64,000 nucleotides of DNA from assembly GCF_016306625.1 (NCBI RefSeq), contig NZ_JACOII010000031.1:28543-92542 (forward strand), read 5' to 3'. Both the position numbers and the translations under genes were made by a program. Positions 1-10,300 of this stretch are shown here, piece after piece (positions within the stretch are counted from its first letter, which is position 1; each line of letters begins with the position of its first letter). The notes under the pieces were generated by a model that was given only the letters and a program-made list of their open reading frames with translations, was not told where the DNA came from and searched no databases. Source of the DNA: Xenorhabdus lircayensis. GTDB lineage: Bacteria > Pseudomonadota > Gammaproteobacteria > Enterobacterales > Enterobacteriaceae.

Positions 1-3000
1 GCAGGGGTTGCCCGTGGTTATCAGAACAGGCCAGATTTAACCGACGAGAAATTTGTCGCCGATCCGTTCAGCGAACAGCCGGATGCCCGCATGTATAAAA
101 CGGGCGATCTGGGGCGCTGGCTGCCAGATGGCGCCATTGAATATCTGGGACGCAACGATTTTCAGGTCAAAATACGCGGCTTCCGCATTGAGTTAGGAGA
201 AATTGAGGCCAGATTGGTGCAATGCCACGGTGTGCATGAAGCGATTATCGTTGCCCGTGAAGTGCTTTCACATCATGAAGAAATAGCGAGTGAAAAACAT
301 CTTGTTGCTTATGTGATCCCCCAATTCGGTACTAAACTGATTCCGGCGACACTGCGCCAGCAGCTCACACAGCATCTTGCCGACTATATGATACCCAGCG
401 CCTTTGTCACGCTCGACGCCTTCCCGCTGACACCCGGTGGTAAGATCGACCGTCAGGCACTGCCGGCACCAGATCAGGCAGCTGCCGTGACGCGCGGCTA
501 TGAAGCGCCAGCCAATGACATAGAAATAGCACTGGCTGAAATTTGGCAAGGGTTATTGAGGCTGGAACAGGTAGGGCGCTATGACCACTTCTTTGAACTC
601 GGCGGACATTCCCTGCTCGCTGTCCAACTTGCCGCGAGTATACGTCAGAAGCTGGCGCTGGAACTGCCCTTACAGCAACTCTTTACTCACCCTGTTCTGG
701 CCGATCTGGCTACCGAGCTCACCGGCGCGTCAGGGGTCGCTCAAACGGTCATTCCTGCCGCCAATCGCCATCAGCCTCTGCCGCTCTCTTTCGCCCAGCA
801 GCGCCTGTGGTTCCTTTCCCAGCTCGATTCCGCTGCCAGTCTGGCCTACCATATTCCGGCGATTCTGCGTCTCAGTGGACAACTCAACCACTCCGCATTC
901 ACTGCCGCACTCGATCGGGTCGTCGCCCGACAAGAAAGCCTGCGCACCCATTTTGTCCTAGTGGATGAACAGCCTTGCCAGCAAATCGACGCTGCGGATA
1001 TCGGTTTTCCCTTGACCAACCAAGATCTACGCTCAAAGGATGGCTCCGCTCAACAGTGCCAGATTGCCGAACTGGCTGAACGCGACATGCAAACCCCCTT
1101 TGATTTAGTGCACGGCCCATTGATCCGCGGTCAATTGCTGCAACTGGCTGACGAAGAGCATGTGTTGATCCTCACCCAGCATCACATTATTTCCGATGGT
1201 TGGTCGGTAGGGATATTGATCCGCGAATTTGGCGCACTCTACCGTGCAGCGCTTGAAGGGCAGGATGATCCTTTACCGTCCCTGCCCATTCAGTACGCTG
1301 ACTATGCCGTATGGCAACGGGATTGGTTACTGGGAGACGTCTTGGATGCACAGCGTGATTTCTGGCGGGAGCAACTTCAAGGTGCGCCGGCGCTGCTGAC
1401 ACTGCCGACAGACCGACCACGTCCCTCGGTACAGCGTTACGCCGGCAGTGAAGTTCCCGTTCACTTTGATGCTGACTTATTGACTGCCCTCAAGGCGCTC
1501 GGACAGCACCAAGGCACAACTTTATTCATGACCCTGCTGGCCGCTTGGGGGATTGTGCTTGCCCGCCTGAGTGGACAGGACGATATCGTTATCGGCACCC
1601 CTGTCGCTAACCGTCCAAGAAATGAATTTGAGGGACTGATTGGCTTTTTCGTTAATACCCTGCCTTTACGTGTTGAACTGGGGCATGGCAATGCCATGAC
1701 GGAAATTACCGTGGCAGACGTGCTCACCCAAGTCCGTGAACGGGCGCTGGCAGCCTATGTTCATCAAGATCTGCCTTTTGAACAGTTGGTGGAAACCCTG
1801 CAACCTGAGCGCAGCCTGAGCTACAGTCCAATCTTTCAGGTTATGCTGGCTTTGGATAATACGCCAACCCAGAACCTTGAATTACCCGATTTGTCCGTCT
1901 CTTTAGTGGAGCAGGAACACCGCAGCGCGCACTTTGACCTGACGCTGGCACTCTCCGAAACCGAGGATGGACTCAGTGGCTCTCTGGAATATGCCTCAGA
2001 TCTGTTCGACCATGCGACGGTTGAACGCATGGTGGGTTATTTACGGAATGTGCTGGTGGCCATGGTCAGCGATGCCACCCAATCCATTGAGAATCTGCCG
2101 ATGCTGCCAGCTTCGGAGCGCCAGCAACTGCTGATTGATTTCAACGCCACTCGAGCCGATTTTCCGCAGGATGCGTTGATTCATCAACTATTCGAAGCAC
2201 AGGTACAACGCAATCCCGATGCCATCGCCTTGGTCTTCGAGGAACAATCGCTGAGTTATAACGAACTGAACCGCCGTGCCAATCGCTTGGCGCATCATCT
2301 GATTGCGCTGGGCGTGCGTCCGGATGATCGCGTGGCGATTTGTGCCGAACGCAGTCCGGACATGGTGGTGGGGTTACTCGCTATCCTCAAGGCCGGGGGT
2401 GCCTATGTGCCGCTTGACCCGACCTATCCGGGCGAACGTCTGACCTATATGCTCAATGACGCGGCACCGGTAGTTTTACTCACCCAAACCGCCCGGATCG
2501 ATACGCTGGTCAGTGCCATACCCACCCTGCCTATTTTGGTACTGGATGCCTGCGAGCCAGAGACAGAGATCCAACCCACCCACAATCCAGACCCACAGAC
2601 GCGGGGGCTGACGTCACGCCATCTGGCTTATGTGATCTACACCTCAGGGTCTACCGGGCAGCCCAAAGGCGTCATGGTTGAGCACCGGAATGTCCTTCGT
2701 CTTATCATCAATAATGGTTTCGCCGATATTGGCCCCGATGACTGTGTTGCCCATTGCTCCAATGTTTCATTCGACGCCGCCACGTGGGAAGTCTGGTCAG
2801 CGTTGGTTCATGGGGCCCGAATCCTGTTGTTGCCGGAAAAAGCCTTACTGGAAGCCACGGCGTTCGGTCAGCGTTTATTATCGGAAGGCGTCAGTGCGCT
2901 ATTCCTCACCACCGCGCTGTTCAATCAATACGCGAGTCTGCTCGCCTCGTCATTATCGGGTTTACGCTATGTTCTCTTCGGCGGTGAACAAGCCGATACC

Positions 3001-6000
3001 CGCCCCGTGATTAAATTGAGGACAGAGAATCCGCCCAAACACTTGTTGCAGGTGTATGGCCCAACGGAAACAACGACATTTGCCACCGTCTATGAAGTTC
3101 CGTTAACTGATGGCCACAGTGGGAAAATTCCTATCGGTCATCCGATTGCCAACACCCAGATTTATATTCTGGATACTCAAGGCCAGCCCGTTCCCCTCGG
3201 CGTGACCGGTGAAATTTATATTGCCGGCGACGGCGTCGCCCGCGGCTACCTGAACCGCCCGGAACTCACCGCTGAACGTTTCCTCGCCGATCCTTTCGTC
3301 ACCGATCCAGAAGCCCGCATGTACAAAACGGGTGACCTCGGTCGCTGGCTGCCGGACGGCAATATTGAATACCTCGGCCGCAACGATTTTCAGGTCAAGC
3401 TGCGCGGCTTCCGAATTGAACTCGGAGAAATCGAAACCCGCCTCAGCCAATGCCACGGTGTACGTGAGGCGCTGGTTCTGGCCCGCGAAGACGAACCCGG
3501 CCACAAGCGCTTGGTGGCTTACCTGCTGCCTCAGGAGGGGATTGAGCTGGTGCCGGCAGCCCTGCGTCAAGAGCTCGCTCAACACCTCACCGAATATATG
3601 CTGCCCAGCGCCTTTGTCACGCTCGACGCCTTCCCGCTCACCCCCAACGGCAAACTTAACCGTCAGGCATTGCCAGCGCCAGATCAAGCGTCGGTGGTCA
3701 TGCGCGGCTATGAAGCGCCGTCCAATGAAAGGGAAATGGCGGTGGCCGAGATCTGGCAAGCGTTATTAGGGTTGGAAAAAGTAGGCCGTTATGACCATTT
3801 CTTTGAGCTAGGCGGACATTCACTGATGGTGGTCAGCCTGCTCGAACGGCTGCGCGGTCAAGGTTGGGTTCTTGATATCCGTACCGTATTCGCCGCCTCC
3901 GTGCTGGCCGATATGGCGAAAGCGATGCTGACAACTCAAGACAACACAAACGAGTTCATCGTGCCGCCCAATCGCATTCCTGACGACTGTACCGCCATTA
4001 CGCCTGACATGCTGCCTCTGGTATCCCTGTCGCAAAGTGAGATTGATGCCATCACCACCGTCGTCTCCGGTGGCGCCGCCAATATTCAGGATATCTACCC
4101 GCTGGCACCGCTACAGGAAGGTATTCTGTTCCATTACCTGCTGCAAACACAGGGCGATACTTATCTGTTATGCAGCCTGTTCGCGTTCGACACCCGTGGG
4201 CATCTCAATGCCTTCTTGGCTGCCTTGCAACAGGTCATTGACCGCCACGATATTCTGCGCACCGCAGCCTACTGGCAGGGACTGGCCCAGCCAGTGCAAG
4301 TCGTCTATCGTCATGCACCGCTGCCGGTTATCGAACACACGCTGTCAGAAGACGAAAACGCCGAAGCACAATTACGCCATCTCACCGACCCTCACACGGT
4401 AAGAATGGATATTACCCAAGGGCCATTGCTGGCAGCGCATATTGCTCAGGATCCTGAATCAGGACAATGGGTGCTTTCCTTGCTGCACCACCATTTAGTT
4501 TGCGACCATATGTCTCTGGAGATGATATCCAATGAAGTGAAGGCGCTGCTCTTGGGAGAAGGTGACAGTCTGCCTGCTCCACTGCCTTACCGTAATTTCA
4601 TCGCCCAAGCCCTCAGTGTACCGATAGAAGCTCACCAGGCCTATTTCCAGAAACTGTTAGGGGACGTGGAAGAACCAACCCTGCCGTTTGGATTACACGA
4701 TGTACAGAGCCGCAGTCATGATGAAGATCAGCATAATGAAATAGCGGAAGATGTTCTCACCCTTGATAGCGATTTAGCCCGCAATCTGCGTGATTGTGCC
4801 CGTCAACAAGGCATGAGTGCGGCGGTATTGTTCCATGTCGCATGGGCACAAGTTCTGGCCCGATGCAGTGGACGGGACGATGTCGTGTTCGGTACGGTTC
4901 TGCTCGGACGTTTACAAGGTGGCGTCGGTGCTTCCGAAGTGCTCGGTATGTTTATCAATACCCTGCCTATCCGCGTTCAGCTGAAGGAACGTACCGTTCA
5001 GCAGGCAGTACAGGAAACCTATCAGCAACTTAGTGAATTATTGGATCACGAACAGGCCCCCCTCGCCGTTGCCCAGCGTTGCAGTGGCATTCAGGCACCG
5101 CTGCCGCTGTTTAGCAGCCTGCTCAACTTCCGCCATAGCTCAAGTAACGAAACGCAGTCTTCATTGCAGGCTTGGGAAGGCATGCGGATACTTAGTGGTG
5201 AAGAACGCAGTAACTATCCTCTGTCGCTGGATGTGGACGATCTTGAAGTCGGATTTTCCCTCACTGCCCAATGCAATCAGCAGATCGATCCGGCGCGTCT
5301 GAACGCCTATATGGAAATAGCGTTGAAAGAGATTGTGTCAGCGCTGCAACATGCGCCACAACAGCCGATTGCAGCGATCGATATCCTGCCACTGGCAGAG
5401 CGTAACCAACTATTGAGGGAATTTAACGATACTGAGCTGGACTATCCGCAGGATCAGCTGATTCATCAACTGTTCGAGCAGCAAGTGGCACGGACACCGG
5501 ATGCCATCGCACTGGTGTTTGGCGAGAACCAATTGAGTTACGCAGAGCTGAACCGCCGCGCCAACCAACTGGCACACAGCCTGATTGCCTTTGGCGTGCG
5601 TCCCGATGATCACGTGGCCCTGTGTGTCGAACGCAGTCTGGATATGATCATTGCCATGTTGGGTATTCTCAAGGCAGGGACAAACTATGTTCCGCTTGAT
5701 CCAGAATATCCCATTGATCGGCTGAACTATCAGTTATCGGACAGCAAGCCCGTGTTATTGCTGACCCAGCAGCATCTACAGGTGCGCTTGCCGCTACAGA
5801 ACGTGTCCGTCTGGTTATTGGACGATGGCACTTATCTGGATAGCATGGCACAACAACCTGCGCATAATCCTGACCCCGAACAGTTAGGGCTTCTGCCTCA
5901 CCACTTGGCCTATATCATTTACACCTCCGGTTCAACGGGACAGCCTAAAGGCGTCATGATTGAGCACCGCAATGTGGTGAGCTTTATCCATGCCCAACAT

Positions 6001-7350
6001 CAGATCAGCCAGCCTCAGCCTGAGGATCGCGTTCTGCAATTTGCGACTATGGCATTTGATACCTCAGTGTCCGATATTTTCCCAACGCTGGCCGCGGGAG
6101 CAACGTTAGTCTTGCGCCCTGCCCATATTCGCGTACCGGATTCTGAATTTATCGATTTCCTGCATCAGCAGAAGATCACCATCATAGATGTGCCGACGGC
6201 CTTCTGGCATCACTGGGTACAGGAAATGAAAGCGGCTCGCACTGGTTTCAGCCCCAACCTGCATACGGTCATTGTCGGTGGAGAGAAAGCGGAATCCCAT
6301 CATCTGGTGGATTGGCAATCTCTGCCAGAGACCCAATCCTGCCGCTGGATAAATTCCTATGGCCCAACTGAAACCACGGTTACAGCCACGAACTTGATTC
6401 TGGATGACCGTTCATACCCTATCACCGGCGCTATTCCGATTGGTTATCCGAACGCCAATGCCCAAATCTATATTCTGGACTCCCTGGGTCATCCGGCCCC
6501 TCTCGGTGTGAGTGGGGAAATCTACATTGCTGGCTCAGGTGTTGCACGAGGTTATCTGAATCAACCAGAACTGACGACAGAGCGCTTCATTCGCGATCCT
6601 TTCAGTGAAAATCCCAACACCCGCATGTACAAAACCGGTGATTTGGGACTCTGGCGGACAGACGGCACGATTGAATATCTGGGACGCAATGATTTTCAGG
6701 TCAAGATCCGCGGCTTCCGGATTGAACCGGGAGAAATCGAAACGCAATTGCTCGCCTGTTCTGATGTCAGGGAAGCGCTGGTCGTGGCTCGTGAAGAAGA
6801 TAACGGTGACAAACGGCTGGTGGCATATGTCATACCACAGCCCGACACGACACCGGATACCGAGAATCTGCGTGAACAGCTCAATGCCCATCTGGCCAGC
6901 TACATGATACCCAACGCATTTGTCATGCTGGAATCTTTCCCACTAACCGCCAGCGGAAAAGTGGATCGCAAAGCGTTGCCAGCACCCGATCGTGCAGCCA
7001 TCTCCAGCCGTCAATACGAGGCGCCCGAAGGAGAAATCGAACAGCAGATTGCTGTCATCCTACAGACTCTACTGAAACTAGAGCAGGTAGGCCGCCATGA
7101 CAGCTTCTTTGATTTAGGTGGAAATTCTCTGTCAATCATCCAGTTAATGACCAGACTGCGTGATGAATTCCATCTTGAAGTCTCAATCACAGACATATTT
7201 GCTCATTCAACGCTTTCTGGACTCGCTGAACTTATCGGGTCAAGACAAATTGAAACCTTTTTCGCACAAGAAGATATCGAGTCGCTGCAAAAAGAATTGG
7301 AGAATTTGTCTGAAGATGAACTGCTTGCACTGCTAAACGGAGACAATTAA
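1..7350 (+). CDS. Nonribosomal peptide synthetase, 5' end outside window (last part of one module plus two full modules)
   Basis: The reading frame is open from base 1, so the start lies to the left; 2449 residues are visible. Domain order by motif, numbering from base 1: end of an adenylation (A) domain (MYKTGDLGRW near residue 31), carrier (FFELGGHSLL near 197), condensation (C) with HHIISDG near 394, A with YTSGSTGQPKG near 882, carrier near 1267, a C domain of the dual epimerisation/condensation type (DIYPLAPLQEGILF near 1366, HHHLVCDH near 1495), A near 1973, carrier (FFDLGGNSLS near 2369) and a short acidic tail that could dock to the next enzyme. The two complete A domains differ: the first gives the by-eye code DAWFLGVTFK (aliphatic-like), the second DTSDIGSVTK (basic-like). 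The next NRPS gene starts 4 bases after the stop, so they form one operon. The layout resembles PaxB of the PAX lipopeptide pathway, but the aliphatic-type A domain does not fit an all-lysine product, so the peptide is not named. Confidence 0.95.
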   Translation, partial: AGVARGYQNRPDLTDEKFVADPFSEQPDARMYKTGDLGRWLPDGAIEYLGRNDFQVKIRGFRIELGEIEARLVQCHGVHEAIIVAREVLSHHEEIASEKHLVAYVIPQFGTKLIPATLRQQLTQHLADYMIPSAFVTLDAFPLTPGGKIDRQALPAPDQAAAVTRGYEAPANDIEIALAEIWQGLLRLEQVGRYDHFFELGGHSLLAVQLAASIRQKLALELPLQQLFTHPVLADLATELTGASGVAQTVIPAANRHQPLPLSFAQQRLWFLSQLDSAASLAYHIPAILRLSGQLNHSAFTAALDRVVARQESLRTHFVLVDEQPCQQIDAADIGFPLTNQDLRSKDGSAQQCQIAELAERDMQTPFDLVHGPLIRGQLLQLADEEHVLILTQHHIISDGWSVGILIREFGALYRAALEGQDDPLPSLPIQYADYAVWQRDWLLGDVLDAQRDFWREQLQGAPALLTLPTDRPRPSVQRYAGSEVPVHFDADLLTALKALGQHQGTTLFMTLLAAWGIVLARLSGQDDIVIGTPVANRPRNEFEGLIGFFVNTLPLRVELGHGNAMTEITVADVLTQVRERALAAYVHQDLPFEQLVETLQPERSLSYSPIFQVMLALDNTPTQNLELPDLSVSLVEQEHRSAHFDLTLALSETEDGLSGSLEYASDLFDHATVERMVGYLRNVLVAMVSDATQSIENLPMLPASERQQLLIDFNATRADFPQDALIHQLFEAQVQRNPDAIALVFEEQSLSYNELNRRANRLAHHLIALGVRPDDRVAICAERSPDMVVGLLAILKAGGAYVPLDPTYPGERLTYMLNDAAPVVLLTQTARIDTLVSAIPTLPILVLDACEPETEIQPTHNPDPQTRGLTSRHLAYVIYTSGSTGQPKGVMVEHRNVLRLIINNGFADIGPDDCVAHCSNVSFDAATWEVWSALVHGARILLLPEKALLEATAFGQRLLSEGVSALFLTTALFNQYASLLASSLSGLRYVLFGGEQADTRPVIKLRTENPPKHLLQVYGPTETTTFATVYEVPLTDGHSGKIPIGHPIANTQIYILDTQGQPVPLGVTGEIYIAGDGVARGYLNRPELTAERFLADPFVTDPEARMYKTGDLGRWLPDGNIEYLGRNDFQVKLRGFRIELGEIETRLSQCHGVREALVLAREDEPGHKRLVAYLLPQEGIELVPAALRQELAQHLTEYMLPSAFVTLDAFPLTPNGKLNRQALPAPDQASVVMRGYEAPSNEREMAVAEIWQALLGLEKVGRYDHFFELGGHSLMVVSLLERLRGQGWVLDIRTVFAASVLADMAKAMLTTQDNTNEFIVPPNRIPDDCTAITPDMLPLVSLSQSEIDAITTVVSGGAANIQDIYPLAPLQEGILFHYLLQTQGDTYLLCSLFAFDTRGHLNAFLAALQQVIDRHDILRTAAYWQGLAQPVQVVYRHAPLPVIEHTLSEDENAEAQLRHLTDPHTVRMDITQGPLLAAHIAQDPESGQWVLSLLHHHLVCDHMSLEMISNEVKALLLGEGDSLPAPLPYRNFIAQALSVPIEAHQAYFQKLLGDVEEPTLPFGLHDVQSRSHDEDQHNEIAEDVLTLDSDLARNLRDCARQQGMSAAVLFHVAWAQVLARCSGRDDVVFGTVLLGRLQGGVGASEVLGMFINTLPIRVQLKERTVQQAVQETYQQLSELLDHEQAPLAVAQRCSGIQAPLPLFSSLLNFRHSSSNETQSSLQAWEGMRILSGEERSNYPLSLDVDDLEVGFSLTAQCNQQIDPARLNAYMEIALKEIVSALQHAPQQPIAAIDILPLAERNQLLREFNDTELDYPQDQLIHQLFEQQVARTPDAIALVFGENQLSYAELNRRANQLAHSLIAFGVRPDDHVALCVERSLDMIIAMLGILKAGTNYVPLDPEYPIDRLNYQLSDSKPVLLLTQQHLQVRLPLQNVSVWLLDDGTYLDSMAQQPAHNPDPEQLGLLPHHLAYIIYTSGSTGQPKGVMIEHRNVVSFIHAQHQISQPQPEDRVLQFATMAFDTSVSDIFPTLAAGATLVLRPAHIRVPDSEFIDFLHQQKITIIDVPTAFWHHWVQEMKAARTGFSPNLHTVIVGGEKAESHHLVDWQSLPETQSCRWINSYGPTETTVTATNLILDDRSYPITGAIPIGYPNANAQIYILDSLGHPAPLGVSGEIYIAGSGVARGYLNQPELTTERFIRDPFSENPNTRMYKTGDLGLWRTDGTIEYLGRNDFQVKIRGFRIEPGEIETQLLACSDVREALVVAREEDNGDKRLVAYVIPQPDTTPDTENLREQLNAHLASYMIPNAFVMLESFPLTASGKVDRKALPAPDRAAISSRQYEAPEGEIEQQIAVILQTLLKLEQVGRHDSFFDLGGNSLSIIQLMTRLRDEFHLEVSITDIFAHSTLSGLAELIGSRQIETFFAQEDIESLQKELENLSEDELLALLNGDN

Positions 7351-7354
7351 TTAA

Positions 7355-10300
7355 ATGAGTAACAACGAACAGACCCTGCTTAAATTAAGACAAGCAGTGC
7401 TCCAGAAAAAAATTAAAGAACGCATCCAGCATAGTCAGATTGGGGAAAAGATCCAGATTGTGCCGAGAAACGCTGATCAGCAAATGCTGCCCCTATCTTG
7501 GGCACAACAGCGCCTGTGGTTTTTGGCGCAGTTAGATGCAGCAGCACAGACGGCATACCATATTCCTGGCGGCCTGCGTCTGCAAGGCCATCTGAATCTG
7601 GACGCCCTGCAATCTGCGCTGGACAAAATTGTCGTTCGTCATGAAATTCTGCGTACCACCATCAAGATGGTCGGAGGCCAGGCCCAGCAATTCATTGGCG
7701 AACCAAATTCTGGTTTCTCTTTGGCTATGGAAGATATTAGCCACCTGCCTACGGCAGAGCAGCAAACGACTGTCGAAGAAATATCTCAACGTGAAACCAG
7801 CCAGCCTTTCGATTTTGCACAAGGCCCCCTGATCAGGGGCCGACTACTTCGGCTAGCGGAAAATGAGCATATTCTACTATTAACTCAGCATCACATTATT
7901 TCCGATGGCTGGTCGCTCAATATCCTGATGCATGAGCTTGCCACTCTTTATCACGCATTCAGCGAAGGACAGAATGATCCCCTGCCTGCCCTGACTCTCC
8001 AGTATGCCGACTACGCCCTTTGGCAGCGGCAGTGGTTACAGGGCGAAGTGCTGGAAAAACAAGTGAATTTCTGGCGTGATGCCTTGCAGGGCGCGCCAGC
8101 ACTGTTGGAACTGCCCACTGATAGACCCCGTCCAGAAAAACAAAGTTACACTGGGGGACGTCTCGATATCGTCCTGTCACCAGAATTAAGTGCCGGATTA
8201 AAAGCCCTCAGCCAACGTCACGGGACAACGTTATTTATGACTCTGATGGCAGGATGGGCAACGTTGCTTTCCCGCCTCAGTGGACAGACAGATTTAGTGA
8301 TAGGCACACCCGTAGCCAATCGGCAACACCGTGAATTGGAGCCGCTGATCGGTTTCTTTGTCAATACATTGGCTCTGCGGGTTCAGTTGGATGACAATCC
8401 CAGTGTCAGCAATTTGCTGGCACGGGTCAGAAGCCATGCCCTGAAAGCCTATACACACCAAGATCTGCCATTCGAACAACTGGTCGAAACACTGAAACCT
8501 CCGCGCAGTCTCAGCCATAGCCCTATTTTCCAAGTAATGATGTCAGTGGATAATACGCCGGGACAGCAGAATATCGAATTGCCGGATGCCACGATCAGTG
8601 AAATCAATCCCGCCGAAAACAGCTCGCATTTCGATCTGTCACTCTCCATGAATGATACCGAAGACGGCTTAGTGGGTGATTTGGAATATTCCAGCGACCT
8701 ATTCGATCGTGCCAGCGTTGAGCGCATCGCCAGTTACCTACAAACCCTGCTGACTGCAATGGTTGAGGATGACTCGCAGCAAGTAGAAGATTTGCCGCTA
8801 TTGCAACCGCAGCAACGCACTCAAGTCTTGATGGATTTCAATGATACCGCCTTCCCACATCCACAAACGTTGCTGATCCACCAGCTATTTGAGCAACAAG
8901 TGGAGCGGACACCGGATGCTACCGCGCTGGTATTTGGCGAGAGCCAACTAAGTTATGCCGGGCTGAACCACCATGCCAACCAACTGGCTCACCAACTGAT
9001 AGCGTCCGGTGTGCGTCCTGATGATCGCATCGCGATCTGCGCCGACCGCAGTCTGGATATGATCATTGGCATGTACGCTATCCTCAAGGCGGGGGCGGGT
9101 TATATCCCGCTCGACCCAGAATACCCGACCGAACGGCTGGCCTATCAATTGTCGGACAGCAACCCCGTGTTATTGCTGACTCAACAGCATTTACAGGCCC
9201 GTTTGCCCATACAAGATGTGAACGTCTGGCTGCTGGATGATGAAAATAATCGGGAGAGCGTGGCGCAACAGCCGTCCCATAACCCTGACACCCACCAGTT
9301 AGGACTTGAGCCGCACCATCTGGCCTATATCATCTATACCTCCGGCTCGACCGGAATGCCCAAAGGCGTGATGCTGGAACACCGCAACGTAGTGAACTTT
9401 ATTCATGCCCAACAGCAAACCAGCGAACCAAAGCCGGGTGATCGCATCCTGCAATTTGCCACCGTGGCGTTTGATACTTCGGTATCTGATATTTTCCCCA
9501 CCCTTGCATCGGGCGCTACGCTGGTTCTGCGACCGCCCCATATCAGAATACCGGATATCACTTTTGTCGCTTTCTTGCGCGAACAGAAGATCACCATCAT
9601 GGATATGCCGACCGCTTTCTGGCATCACTGGGTACAGGAGATGATGGCAGGTCGCAGCGGTTTCAGTCCTTACCTGCGCACCATTATCGTTGGCGGTGAG
9701 AAAGCGGAATATCGCCATTTAATCAATTGGCTGTCCAGCCCCGAAACACAATCCTGCCGTTGGATCAATTCCTATGGCCCGACCGAAACAACAGTTATTG
9801 CCACCACATTGACCTTGAATGGATTAAACGTGAATGGTCAGGAATCACCTGAGCTGGCGGGTTCGGTTCCGATTGGCTATCCACTGCCCAATACCCGTAT
9901 TTATATTTTGGATACGCACGGTCAGCCAGTGCCTGTCGGCGTCAGTGGCGAAATCCACATTGCCGGTGCCGGGGTTGCCCGTGGTTATCTGAACCGACCC
10001 GATCTGACGGCAGAGAAATTTGTTTCTGATCCGTTCAGCGAACAGACTGATGCCCGTATGTATAAGACCGGCGACCTGGGACACTGGCTGCCAAACGGCA
10101 TGATTGAGTATATGGGACGCAACGATTTTCAGGTCAAGATACGCGGATTCCGTATTGAACTGGGGGAAATTGAGACGCAATTGGTGGCCTGTGAGGGCGT
10201 CAGCGATGCCGTGGTTATCGCCCGCGAAGAAGGAACCGGTGACAAGCGCCTGATCGCCTACGTGATCCCACAAACCGGCATCACGCTCACACCGGCAAGT

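Noticed and set aside
3103-3759. Long frames opposite to and inside the NRPS and PUFA genes
   Set aside because: They lie entirely within strong coding regions, have no ribosome sites or recognisable domains, and mirror the codon pattern of the real gene.
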